The position numbers and the translations under genes were made by a program. The notes beneath the pieces were generated by a model, which ran no database searches, had not been told where the DNA came from, and saw only the letters and a list, made by a program, of their open reading frames with translations. Positions 11,181-21,549 of a stretch of DNA of 64,000 nucleotides are shown here, piece after piece (the first letter of the stretch is position 1; every line of letters begins with the position of its first letter). The DNA is from Stenocarpella maydis. Taxonomy: Eukaryota > Ascomycota > Sordariomycetes > Diaporthales > Diaporthaceae. The stretch covers positions 37,112 to 101,111 of the forward strand of contig NQMI01000157.1 in the NCBI GenBank assembly GCA_002270565.1, in the 5' to 3' direction.

Positions 11181-12120
11181 TCATTTGTGCTCGCCATTCT
11201 CAGCCCTTCCCACGTCCCTCATCCTGTCCTTGTACTGCCTCGGCGTCTCAAACGCCTGCGCATTCTTGCTGTCGGGCTTACCCAGGCCAAACCATCTCTT
11301 GTTCTTTCCTCCGAGGGCGCTCCACAGCCCAAGGCTCCTCTTCCTGGCCTCGGCCTCGGCATCTCTGTACTTCCTCTCCATAGCCTCGCCGCCAAACTCG
11401 ACGCCAGTCTTGGCCTCGTAAGTCGTTGCGAGCCCTCGCCGGAGCATTTCCAACCCTATGTCTTGTCGGAAGATCAGGAAGCGACGCACGTAGATGGTGG
11501 CCACGATGCGCTCATACTGGTCGCGCCTGTAAACATGAGCACGGACGTAGCGGTTGAGTAGGGATGATTGGAGCCATTGCAGCGCTTCAGAGGCATATGG
11601 TTGCGCGGGACGGCCAAAGTGGGCACCCTCGGGGGCGTCGATGCCGGCGAGTCGGATGGGAATCTAGGTCAGAGGGTGGAGGTCAGTGACAGGTGCACGA
11701 AAAGAGGGCTGGCTTCCGGCCAAAACGTACGGTCTGTCCCTTCAGCTTCTTCTTATCGGTGGGAACAGCCCTCAGCCAGCCCCAGCCGGCCAACCGTCCG
11801 CCAGGCGTATGGTACAAATGGAGGCCGTCGCCATCGCCGACGCTCGTGACTCGTCCAAACAAGGTCCTCTTGTGGTAGTGGTGCGGCAGCACGTAATTGA
11901 CGCTGGGGATGCGTCGCAAATAGGTCCTGTAAAGCTTGAGGCCGCTGAGGAGCACCGTCGTGATCACAAAAGCCGGAATCCACGCCCCCGGGTCTTTGTA
12001 GTGGTCCCAGTCCTTGACGTCCAGGGAGTCGTTCCAGCTGACGCTGCCGGTTACACCTGAACTAGGCGATTTTTCCCCCTTTTCCATGCTGGAGGGAGAA
12101 GACGACCAGGGCCATGGCAT
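11181..12120 (-). CDS. lcl3: Lcl3-like membrane-anchored endonuclease (thermonuclease/SNase fold), 290 aa
   Basis: Exons are 11731-12120 and 11181-11663, separated by a 67-nt GTACGT...TAG intron in phase 0. Joining gives [18 protein letters not shown], the start of the staphylococcal-nuclease-like core. Visible elements are an N-terminal MPWPW start, one membrane helix ([19 protein letters not shown]), [20 protein letters not shown], the Asp of [24 protein letters not shown], and the [12 protein letters not shown] block. This matches fungal Lcl3, a mitochondrial membrane-associated nuclease-like protein of poorly defined role linked to long chronological lifespan in yeast. The open frame extends upstream to 12282, but MPWPW at 12120 is the family start. 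The gene converges with the F-box gene. Confidence 0.92.
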
Positions 12121-12652
12121 CTTGCTGCTTCGTCCGTGGCACTGGCGGGATGTGCTGACAGGTCTAGTTTTGGTGGTTTCAGTCGAGCCCGAGAATTTGG
12201 TACTGGAGTTTCCCAGCTCGGGGTTCGGACTAGCGACCTCGGCTTCCCCAGGGGGTTGGAGGGGTTCCTGTTTGCGGTCCACCTGCTGCCGCTTAGGCTG
12301 AGGTGAGTCCGTGTCCCTGTGACATTAGTGGTGTCAGCGCCGTGGCAAGACAGAGGACTGTTATGGTGTTGGCAGTTGCATCACCACCAAGCATGGCTTC
12401 AGCCAGCTTTGGCCCAGGAAACCACAAGACAAGGTATTTATTTGTCCCTGTCATTGTGAAATTTGCACCATTCATACTCTTTTCTATGGGCTTCTGAGTA
12501 CGAACCAGTCACAAGTAGCACCGTTGTTGCTCCCCTTAGTCTCCCAGCCCTCCAAGAGCCCAATTAGCAACATAAAGACGATGTCTAATTTTCTCGTCTC
12601 TCCCAAGGCAGCTAAACTGCTCCTCTCCGAATTGCTCCTAGAACTAACCACT
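12121..12652. other. Intergenic region between lcl3 and ARPC2
   Basis: It lies between the lcl3 start and the ARPC2 stop. It should hold the lcl3 promoter and the ARPC2 3' UTR. No additional gene is visible; the frame upstream of lcl3 stays open to 12282 but shows no family conservation. Confidence 0.6.
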
Positions 12653-13921
12653 CTATGCGCCCTGGACTTTGAACGTCCGCCCACTGGCCGTCTTGCGCTC
12701 CTTCTCCTCGCTATCCGGCCTCGCTCTTCGGAGCACTATGCTTCATTAGTACCACTGCATTGATTCGTGAGAAGGTTGGGGGGGGGGACTTGCCTTGGAG
12801 AAAATCGGCCGTACGCCGTCGCATTCTCGAGTGAATGTATGCCTGCGGTGTGTCAGGAATGATGCCACGGCCCATAAAGATGATTCGTGCTGACCTTGGA
12901 GGCTTTAATGTGGTAGTGGAAGTAGTCACGGAACGTTTGTATGTGCGAGATGACCTCAGGCATACGCTGCGGTGTCAGGTGTCGCGGAAACAGGACTTGG
13001 CCCAGTCAGTAGAAGCTACCACAAAGCCATGTTGGGGGGGGGGGGGTCGTTCAGCCTACCGAAGGTCACATAACCTATCTCACCGGTGCTCGAGTTCTGC
13101 ACCCCGGGGACGCCTTGCAACTCGAGGGGCGGGTCCGTACGGAAAAGCACCTGTGGCGCGTTCTGGATAGCCCGCCGTCTGGCGTCCACAAACTCCTGGA
13201 TGAACACCTTCCCGAACACCCGATCTGTCTCCTCCCTAAAGATGGTGCTGAAGATGACGGTGACCCTGTCGTGGCTCGCCTTGACGTAGATGGCTTCCTC
13301 CTCACGATAGTGGATCGCCATAACCTCACCGCCCTCTCGAACACCTTGCGGGGCCTCCTCAGACGTGAACTTGGATGCTTCCTCCTTCAGTTTGTAGTGC
13401 TCCTCGTAGGCATGCTCGAACGGCGCAGCCATGGCGTTGCGCTTCAGCAGGGATATCTTCTTGATAAGCTCGTCTCTCGCCTCTGCGTCCTGGCGGTCAG
13501 ACGTGTGCCAGGCTCTCAAATGTCATGCTCTTTGTCCAACATACCCTTTTCGGCTGGAAGGTTCTCAAGATCGACTGTGACGGAGAAGTCGTAGCCCGGC
13601 TCAGGAGGGACGACGTATTCGCCATACTCGCGGTTAAGAACCTGCTCAGCACCGTACTTGACGAGGTCGCGCCAGCATTTTATCTGGATCGACACTTGGA
13701 TCTTGGTTTTGGCCTCTGGGGTCGAGATATGGAAGATGACGCCGTCGAAGTCGGACACGGTCTGGTCGATGTTGACAGGGGCGGCTCTGAAGGGAGGGGA
13801 CAAGATCAGCAGTCGGCGGCAGTAACGGCACATGGTAGAAGGGCAGCAACAGGCCTTACCCAGAGAACCGCTCCGTCAGGACTGATTGGATCAGCACATT
13901 CTGGTAGTCGAGGAGAAGCAT
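12653..13921 (-). CDS. ARPC2: Arp2/3 complex 34-kDa subunit (ARPC2/Arc34), six exons, 315 aa
   Basis: Exons: 13860-13921, 13545-13786, 13060-13482, 12895-12995, 12794-12842, 12653-12723. The total is 948 nt, exactly 316 codons. The product starts MLLLDYQNVLIQSVL and continues with ERFSGAAPVNIDQTVSDFDG, NLPAEKEARDELIKKISLLK, RNAMAAPFEHAYEE, then FVLFPRHLTPQRMPEVISHI and AYIHSRMRRRTADFLQ. It ends EEKERKTASGRTFKVQGA. These are hallmark ARPC2 blocks. Arp2/3 nucleates branched actin at endocytic patches. The intron after TADFLQ uses a GC donor (GCAAGT) with acceptor GAGAG|CG; that acceptor is the least certain junction, because family members often carry a few extra residues before ARP. Other introns are GT-AG, 52-73 nt. 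The gene diverges from utp12 across a 418-bp spacer. Confidence 0.92.
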
Positions 13922-14339
13922 CTTGGCGATTGTTCTCTCCTCTGTCTTTGTCCTGCCGCGATGAAGTGGACGATGGATATGCAACGCACTGTCGAGTCGA
14001 ATTGGGGCGAGTGACCAAGGCCGTTGAGTGTGCTGTTACCCCGAGCTGCAGCTGCCTCCTGTCCAGCTTAGTGGGGGCACGTAACCGGTATGATGTAGGT
14101 ACGTACTGAACGTTCTGCCCCTGACGGTGGAGCGAGTTATGTAATTCAATCTTAAGGCCTGAGAGAGGGGATGGTACCTAGGTATCGATAAGAAGACCCT
14201 GCAAAAAAGTACCGACCGACTCTGTGTGGTCAACGGGAGCCGTGTCGAACTTTTTGTCCGGCAAGGTCAACCACAGAGCCAAAAAGAGTACGCATGAAAC
14301 TTACGAGACCAGACCAAGTCTGCCCGTCCTCCTGCCAAC
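13922..14339. promoter_or_regulatory. Bidirectional promoter between ARPC2 and utp12
   Basis: The two start codons face away from each other across 418 bp, so both promoters must fit here. No clear TATA box is visible. The region has CT-rich stretches, as is common for fungal housekeeping promoters. The boundaries are simply the two ATGs. Confidence 0.6.
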
Positions 14340-17297
14340 ATGGTCAAGTCGTATCTGTATGTGTCATATAGGGCAACCTTCAAGATTCTGCAACCTGCTA
14401 ATGTGGCCCGCAGGAAATACGAGCACTCAAAGTCGTTCGGCCTGATCACGTCGAGCTCGTCCAACATCCTCTGGACCAACAACTACAGGACCGCAACTGG
14501 GGCAGGCCAGGCTGTCGTTGCTGCCAACGAGGAGGTCATATGCTGGGACATCAAGAAAGGCGAGCTCCTGGCTCGGTGGCGCGATGAGAATTTCAAGGCT
14601 CAGGTTACCGCCCTTGCCCAGAGCAAGACCGACCACGATATATTTGCCGTCGGATACGAAGACGGCAGCATTCGCCTCTGGGACAGCAAGATCTCCGGTA
14701 CCATCGTCAACTTCAACGGCCACAAATCCGCAGTCACCATACTGGCTTTTGACAAGGCCGGTGTCCGCTTGGCCAGCGGCTCCAAAGACACAGACATCAT
14801 CGTCTGGGACTTGGTCGCCGAGGTTGGTCAATACAAGCTCCGGGGCCACAAAGACCAAGTGACGGGACTCCGGTTCATCGAGCCGTCCCTGCAAGCCGAG
14901 GACGAGGACGCGCACCAGGCCATGCAGCTGGACGGCAGTGAACAAGGCGAGGGTTTTCTCCTAACTACAAGCAAGGACTCCCTGATCAAGCTCTGGGACC
15001 TTTCATCGCGGCACTGTGTAGAGACGCATGTCGCACAGACGAATGGAGAGTGTTGGGCTCTCGGCCTATCTCCCGAGCTAGACGGATGCATTACGGCAGG
15101 CAATGACGGTGAACTCAAAGTCTGGTCGATAGACATAGCGGGAATCTCCGCGGCAGCGGGACAAGTAGACGTGCAAACGGCGCAGTTTCTCCGGGAGCGT
15201 GGAACACTGTTCAGAAACAGCAAAGACAGGGCGATCGAGGTTTCGTTCCACCCACAGCGCGACTATTTTGCTGTGCACGGCCTCGAGAAGTCAGTGGAGA
15301 TATGGCGGCTTAGGTCTGACGCCGAGGTCAAAAAGAGCCTGGCTAGGAAGAAGAGGAGGCGACGTGAGAAACTTGCCTCTGGCAAGAAAAGCAAGAATTC
15401 CGCAGATGTCGATATGGCAGATGACGAAGAACAGGAGGACGAAAACGCACCGCCAGAGCTTTCTGATTTATTCGCCCAGCATGTCATCATCAGGACCACG
15501 GGCAAGGTGCGCTCGGTGGATTGGGCCACAAACCAGGGGCACAAGCAGCTGCAACTGTTAGTCTCTACGACGAACAATCAGCTTGAACTCTACGACATCA
15601 CGGCAAAAGAGAAACAAAGCAAGTCGAAAAAGGAAGACGCGCTGGACTACACAAGATCTCTCGCGGTGGACCTCCCCGGGCACAGGGCTGATATACGTGC
15701 TGTGTCGCTGAGCTCCGACGACAAGATGCTTGCAACTGCAGCCAACGGTAGCCTGAAAGTATGGAATGTCAAGATGCAGACGTGCATACGAACCTTCGAA
15801 TGCGGGTATGCACTGTGCTGCTCGTTCTTACCCGGTGACAAAGTCGTCGTGGTGGGCACCAAGAGCGGTGAGATCGAGTTATTTGACATCGTGTCAGCAT
15901 CCCTCGTCGACAGCGTGTCTGCTCACGAGGGTGCAATATGGTCCCTTCATGTGCACCCGGACGGCCGCTCTGTTGCCACCGGGAGTGCGGATAAGACGGT
16001 CAAGTTCTGGGACTTCAAAATCGTGCAGGACCAGGTCCTGGGCACCGCCAGGACGACTCCAAAGCTGAAGCTCGTTCAGTCTAGGGTTCTCAAGGTTGCC
16101 GATGATATTCTTAGCTTGAAATTTTCCCCCGACGCCAAGCTTCTCGCCGTCGCCCTTCTGGACAACACGGTCAAGGTGTTTTTTACCGACTCACTAAAGC
16201 TTTATCTCAACCTCTACGGTCACAAACTTCCAGTCTTGAGCATGGACATCTCATACGACAGCAAGCTCATCGTCACTAGCTCCGCAGACAAGAATGTGAG
16301 GATTTGGGGCCTGGACTTCGGAGACTGTCACAAGGCACTCTTTGCCCACCAGGACAGCATCCTGCAGGTCGCTTTCGTGCCTCACAACTCTGATGGGAAC
16401 GGACACCACTTCTTCAGCAGCAGCAAGGACCGCAGCATCAAGTACTGGGATGCGGACAAATTCGAGCAGATCCAGAGGATAGATGGCCACCATGGAGAGA
16501 TCTGGGCTCTTGCTGTTAGCCACAGTGGTAACTCCATTGTCAGTGCCAGTCACGATAAGAGTATCCGAGTCTGGGAGGAGACGGACGAGCAGATCTTCCT
16601 GGAAGAGGAGCGGGAGAGAGAGATCGAGGAGCTTTACGAAGGCACGTTGACGACGTCGCTCGACATCGACGCAGACCCCGAGCAGCAGCAGAATTGCGAA
16701 GTGGCTGCTGCCAGCAAGCAGACGGTAGAGACGCTTATGGCGGGTGAAAGAATTGTCGAAGCACTTGAAGTCGGCATGGAAGATCTCAACCTGGTGAAAG
16801 AATGGGAGGAGACGAGGGCGAGCAACCCAAACGTTGCGCCGCCACAACGAAACCCGATCTTCATGGCACTAGGCGGCATCAGTGCGGAGGCCTATGTCAT
16901 GAATGTTCTCCAGCGGATAAAGGCTTCGGCATTGCACGATGCCCTGCTCGTTCTGCCATTTTCTACCGTTCCTCTGTTGTTCGCATTTATTAACCTGTTC
17001 GCGGCACGATCTATGAACACCCCACTGACATGTCGGATACTGTTTTTCATGCTCAAGACGCACCACAAGCAGATTGTGGCTAGTAAGACGATGAGGGTCA
17101 TGCTGGATGGAATACGAATGAATTTGAGGCAGGCGCTAAAGAGGCAGAAAGATGAACTGGGCTACAACATCGCTGCCTTGAAGGTGGTCGGGATGCAGAT
17201 CCAGGAGAAGACTATCAAGAACTACGTTGATGATGCATGGGAAGCCGACGAGGAAGGACGAAGCACCCGGAAGCGAGCCTTTCTTCACGTCTCATGA
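14340..17297 (+). CDS. utp12: U3 snoRNP / SSU processome WD40 protein Utp12 (Dip2/WDR3), 966 aa after splicing
   Basis: Utp12 belongs to the UtpB subcomplex needed for early 18S rRNA processing in the nucleolus. The protein begins MVKSYL and joins KYEHSKSFGLITSSSS after removal of a 57-nt intron (14357-14413, GTATGT...GCAG). Two WD40 propellers follow, with many GH...WD repeats such as LASGSKDTDIIVWD, VATGSADKTVKFWDF, VTSSADKNVRIWGL and IVSASHDKSIRVWE. They are interrupted by a basic nuclear-localisation-like cluster (RKKRRRREK) and an acidic patch. The C-terminal Utp12 domain runs from about IFMALGGISAEAYVMNVLQR to YNIAALKVVG. The intron is a multiple of three and free of stops, so the unspliced frame also reads through with 19 extra residues. 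The splice consensus and family N-terminus favour splicing. Confidence 0.96.
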   Translation: MVKSYLYVSYRATFKILQPANVARRKYEHSKSFGLITSSSSNILWTNNYRTATGAGQAVVAANEEVICWDIKKGELLARWRDENFKAQVTALAQSKTDHDIFAVGYEDGSIRLWDSKISGTIVNFNGHKSAVTILAFDKAGVRLASGSKDTDIIVWDLVAEVGQYKLRGHKDQVTGLRFIEPSLQAEDEDAHQAMQLDGSEQGEGFLLTTSKDSLIKLWDLSSRHCVETHVAQTNGECWALGLSPELDGCITAGNDGELKVWSIDIAGISAAAGQVDVQTAQFLRERGTLFRNSKDRAIEVSFHPQRDYFAVHGLEKSVEIWRLRSDAEVKKSLARKKRRRREKLASGKKSKNSADVDMADDEEQEDENAPPELSDLFAQHVIIRTTGKVRSVDWATNQGHKQLQLLVSTTNNQLELYDITAKEKQSKSKKEDALDYTRSLAVDLPGHRADIRAVSLSSDDKMLATAANGSLKVWNVKMQTCIRTFECGYALCCSFLPGDKVVVVGTKSGEIELFDIVSASLVDSVSAHEGAIWSLHVHPDGRSVATGSADKTVKFWDFKIVQDQVLGTARTTPKLKLVQSRVLKVADDILSLKFSPDAKLLAVALLDNTVKVFFTDSLKLYLNLYGHKLPVLSMDISYDSKLIVTSSADKNVRIWGLDFGDCHKALFAHQDSILQVAFVPHNSDGNGHHFFSSSKDRSIKYWDADKFEQIQRIDGHHGEIWALAVSHSGNSIVSASHDKSIRVWEETDEQIFLEEEREREIEELYEGTLTTSLDIDADPEQQQNCEVAAASKQTVETLMAGERIVEALEVGMEDLNLVKEWEETRASNPNVAPPQRNPIFMALGGISAEAYVMNVLQRIKASALHDALLVLPFSTVPLLFAFINLFAARSMNTPLTCRILFFMLKTHHKQIVASKTMRVMLDGIRMNLRQALKRQKDELGYNIAALKVVGMQIQEKTIKNYVDDAWEADEEGRSTRKRAFLHVS

Positions 17298-17986
17298 GGG
17301 AACGAGCAGTCATACCGCCCAACTAAGACGTGGACGGGCTCGTAGCGGTCGAAGTTAGGCGGTCTGCGCCTTGGAGAGGGCCGTGGTACTCCCAGCGGCT
17401 AGATCATGATGCTGATCGATGGGTATCTTGGATATCAGGCCTGGTAGACGGCTACTCGATAAGGAAATAAAGGTTGAGGGTGCACAATACCCACCTTGTG
17501 GCCTACACAAACTGTCGTGTATGCGAATCTTTAGTAAGTAGTGTCCGTCAACGGTAGACACAGCTTGCGACAAGTAAGCTAACCACCGTACCAAGATCAC
17601 GTAGCCGGCCCCTTCCTGAAAAGCCGTCAATACATCTTAGAGCTAATAACAGCAGAGCGATTCCTACATGCGACTGGTGCAAGGCGCGTATGCACGCAAG
17701 ACCCAATCCCACATAATGAAAGCGCGCATTGTGTCGAAAGTCCTGCAGGAAATGTGTCATAAGGAATTAGCTAGTAGCGGCTTTCCAAACAAGGTCTCTA
17801 TTTCTGAGGTTATCCCATATAACATTCCTCTAGATGGGTTGACCCAGAGGATATCCATTGCACAGATGAGCGTGGTCTGGGGGTGACCATAGGAAGCCCC
17901 CCAGTATATGTGACTAGAAAAAAAAAGATAGACTCGTGGGCCATTGCAGCCATTCATCCTGACCACTACTCGCACGGCCAAACACC
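17298..17986. other. Convergent intergenic region between utp12 and the monooxygenase
   Basis: These 689 bp hold the 3' ends of two convergent genes. I see no further coding signal, RNA gene or repeat in it. Confidence 0.6.
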
Positions 17987-20376
17987 CTAATGCGACCAGG
18001 GCTTTGCCTTGAAGCGCGGCGCCTCTTCCGGCTTTCCTTCCTGTGGCCAGCTGACCTCATCTCGGTTAAGATACCAAGAGGCATCGCCTTCGGTTTCGGT
18101 CACACTCCAGCCATTGCCTAGCCATCTCAACGTGTTGCCTGAAGGGTCTGCACTCTCGTAATTGAAATCCTCCCATCGTGGTGAGATGAGCGCGTCTAAG
18201 GCGTGCAGTGTCGAACCAGGCCAGAGTCCGATAATCCAGTCGCCCTTTCCACCGTCGCTTCTATACCACGATTTGCACTAGGTGAGTGAGCATTATTAGC
18301 CACTACTCCTCCAAGTAGGACATTCCGTGATACTTGCCTTGTCCATATACACCGTGTCTTTGAAGTAGGACCCAACGTACTGTTGGAAGTCTTTGACCCT
18401 CTCCGCCTTGGGCTCTATGGTGGAATAGTCCTCTTTCTGCATCTTGCGTAGTATCTTGACGCAGTAGTCACACTCGCTCTCTAGAATCTTGGTGAGGGAC
18501 CCAAATCCAATGGCGCTGTTAGGCCCGAACATCATGAGATAGTTTGGGAACCCATCCACCATGACGCTCATGTAGCTCTCTGGGTGTGGGTTCCATCGTT
18601 GTGCGATTGTCAGGCCATCCCGACCTACAACCTCAAATGGGGGTGGCGCACTCGTCTTGAAGCCCGTGGCACACGCCAGTGCGTCGACCTGCACCTCGCG
18701 GCCGCTGGCAAGCTTGACGCCCGCCTCAGTGATCTCAGCGATAGCCTCGTTGGTGACCTCGACATTGTCTTCGCAGAGGGCTTCAAGAAAGCCTTTCCCT
18801 GGGGTCAAACGTCGACACCCAGGGGCAAAGGTCGGGATGATAGAGTCAAAGAGCTCGGGCTTCCTGGAGAGCTTCTGCTTCATCGAGGCTGTGAAGTCCT
18901 TGATGAGCTGTTTTTGCATTTCCGAGCCGTGAACTGTACCCTCGTGTATGAGGTTGAGGTCGTCTTCAACAACCTTTCGGAACTTTAGATACTCCTCCGG
19001 GTTTGAGGCAAACATTTCTCGCTGTTCTGGCGTCACTATACCCGAGTGAATCAGGCCAGCCGGTTAGTATATAAAGCCGCTACGTATGCACACATGTGAT
19101 ATGATCATATATGGGGGGGAGGGGGGCACAAGAGAAGACAGAGGGGAGCTGATGGCATGCCAAGCGAATGGTTCAGACTTACACCCATCCGGGCCCACGC
19201 CTAGTGTAGCCATCGCGTTGTCACCGAATGCGTTTGATGATATCCAGGTAGGCGAGCGCATGAAGACCGTCATACTAAGCCCTTCGACGGGTTGCAAGCT
19301 GGGAACAATCTGTATGGAACTGGAGCCATTCCCGATAACGCCGACCCGCTTGCCCCGGAAGTCGTACCTTCATCTCGTCAGCACTCACCGTCACTGGCAG
19401 AGGGAAGCGACCGGCCAATCAAGGCATATACACGTATAGCATACGTGACCACATGTATTTGTGGTGTCTGTATATGTGCGTGTGTGCGGATGTGGAATTC
19501 ACACATTTACTCACTCCTCATCCCACTCGGCCGAGTGCAGCAATTTGCCTCGGAACGTCTCCAGCCCGGGCACTTGTGGCCATGCCACCTCGTTCAGTTG
19601 GCCCCTTGCTGTCATGACAAAGTCTATGTCATGTTCTTCGAAGGTCTCATCGGTGTCGGTCTTGTGCACTTGAACGGTCCACTTCTTGGCTTCGGCGTTC
19701 CACGCACACCGGGTGACCTTGTGCTGGGTCTTTATGAAGCGCACAGCGCCAAACTTGTCCGCCACGCCCTGCAGGTAGCGTTGGATCTCTCGCCCAGGGG
19801 CATAAAGAGACGACCAGTGGGGGTTGGGCGCGAACGAATATTGATAAGAATGCGCTTGTTCTTGTTAGACACAGTCCGGGGTCTGAGTCTAACTCCGGGG
19901 CGTGAAGTAGCTTACATGGGATATCGCAAGCCAAACCTCCACGGCAATCATGTTAGCCAGGAGACGACTATTACTCTGAAACGTGACCCCCCTTACCCGG
20001 ATACTTGTTCAACCACCTGCTCGTCGTCAGCGGGCTGGTTTTGAGAGGTGCATCACCGGCGTGGCAACGTGTCTCGGTGTCTCCACTGGAAGAGAGATTG
20101 CCTTACCATACACCCCCGACGCCCTCGTTCTTTTCGTACACCACAAGGTCGATATTTCTTAGTCGCTCGGGTATCCTGCTGACGGCATCAGACGAGTGCG
20201 GTTCGATGCTGGCGGCGGGAAGAAGGTGCCGACCTAATGGCCGCACAGATTCCAGAGAACCCTGCGCCGATGACGCGAACTTTGAGCCGCCTCAGGTTCT
20301 CGACTGGGTCTTCTTTTAGGGTAAAGGCGGTGGTGCCATTGGTAGTGTTTCTAGCAGAGCCAGTGGCATGCTCCAT
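17987..20376 (-). CDS. Baeyer-Villiger-type flavin monooxygenase, eight exons including two microexons, 588 aa
   Basis: Exons: 20234-20376, 20107-20175, 19997-20016 (20 nt), 19916-19936 (21 nt), 19515-19854, 19183-19367, 18338-19035, 17987-18277. They sum to 1767 nt, exactly 589 codons. Motifs in order: FAD-binding VRVIGAGFSGICAA, GGVWWLNKYPG, CDIPSHSYQYSFAPNPHWSS, the BVMO fingerprint F-x-G-x3-H-x3-W (FRGKLLHSAEW), NADPH-binding GKRVGVIGNGSSSIQIVP, CATGFKTS, and a C-terminal block with SWYRSDG and LWPGSTLHALDAL. Class B flavoprotein monooxygenases insert oxygen next to ketones or oxidise heteroatoms using NADPH; the substrate cannot be read from sequence. The intron at 18278-18337 has a GC donor (GCAAGT). 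No biosynthetic cluster surrounds the gene. The ATG at 20376 is the first in frame; a longer 5' exon is possible. Confidence 0.9.
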
Positions 20377-21549
20377 GTCGCGGGCGCCTCTCTGTTGCCT
20401 CTGGATGTAGGACGGGTATGGAATTCGCTTCGAGTTGAAACCGCAATTGGCTGTTGCGGCACGAAGCTACTGCAGATGCGTTACCACGGGGGAAAGTTGC
20501 CGCGTCAGCAGAATAGCGAAGGCGTGTGGTTTATAGCCGCGGCAGTGTGGGTGTCTGATGGGTGCAGATCTGCTGTGCACCACCCGGAATTTGTCACAGC
20601 CCAAATATCGCTCCGCAGTATGACAAGTCTCTCACTAAGCGAATCCCCTCCGGTACGGGCAACGGCCGTCCGTCCTGTCCCCTGGTCCCACGACACCCAG
20701 AGTCTGAAGTCTAACCCAACCCCGTGGGGACGGGCGCGGGGAAGGTGCGGAGACGATGCCTATGTCGGCAAAGAGCACATGGACCCTTCTTGGGCCGCTA
20801 GGCATGACTTTATTCCACGACGAACCCCGGCAGACTTCCAAATCATGACATGTCTGAGGGTTATCCGGGACTCGCTGCAACCTACATTCCGCCCCAAGGC
20901 ATAACATCCCAGGCCATCTATCCACGTCGTGGATAACCTTGCATGAGATGGCCTCCTCTGGGATGGTCTCGTATACAAATAGCCTTCCTTCACATCGTCT
21001 CATTTGCTATCCAGTATCTTGTGGGTGACAAGCAGCTCCTGTGAAGCCTCATACATGGGCAACCGAGATGATGTCCGGGTTCAGACTTAAGTAGTCATCT
21101 CTTTCGACGAAACCGCCGAGCGACCCAGCCTGTCCGGGCCTTGGTGATCAGTAGCTTGCCAGTGTAATGTGGATATAGACATGAGGTGGGACGAATGAAT
21201 TCAACACCCAGAGCTGCATACCACATGCTCTACCCAATGCCGAAGAGGTCATCCACGGTCACTATATCAGCCCAGCCTGTGGCACGACTTGCAGATGGGG
21301 GTTGGAACTTGTTGCTGTCCGTGTTGCCTGGAGGGGAAGCCCCTGTTCCAAGTCGATGGTCTCGTTCGAAGATCAAGTTAGATAGATCATGGCTGGTTCA
21401 CGCAGAATGGACAGGTCCCAGGTCACTGAATGCTGGACTCTTCAACATCTTCGATTGACTATTGCACAGGGTGTCCGGTCTTTCTAGACACAGGGACGGT
21501 ACAAAGGAAACCCCCGGTATACTGTATTTGCGCTGTCTATGTAGAGTGC
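20377..21549. other. Intergenic region between the monooxygenase 5' end and atp4 3' end
   Basis: These 1.17 kb should contain the monooxygenase promoter and the atp4 3' UTR. Short open frames occur on both strands, but none shows family resemblance or splice structure that I can support. Confidence 0.55.

Noticed and set aside
20377..20904. 178-codon plus-strand frame upstream of the monooxygenase
   Set aside because: It overlaps open frames on the opposite strand and shows no domain or codon pattern like the neighbouring genes.
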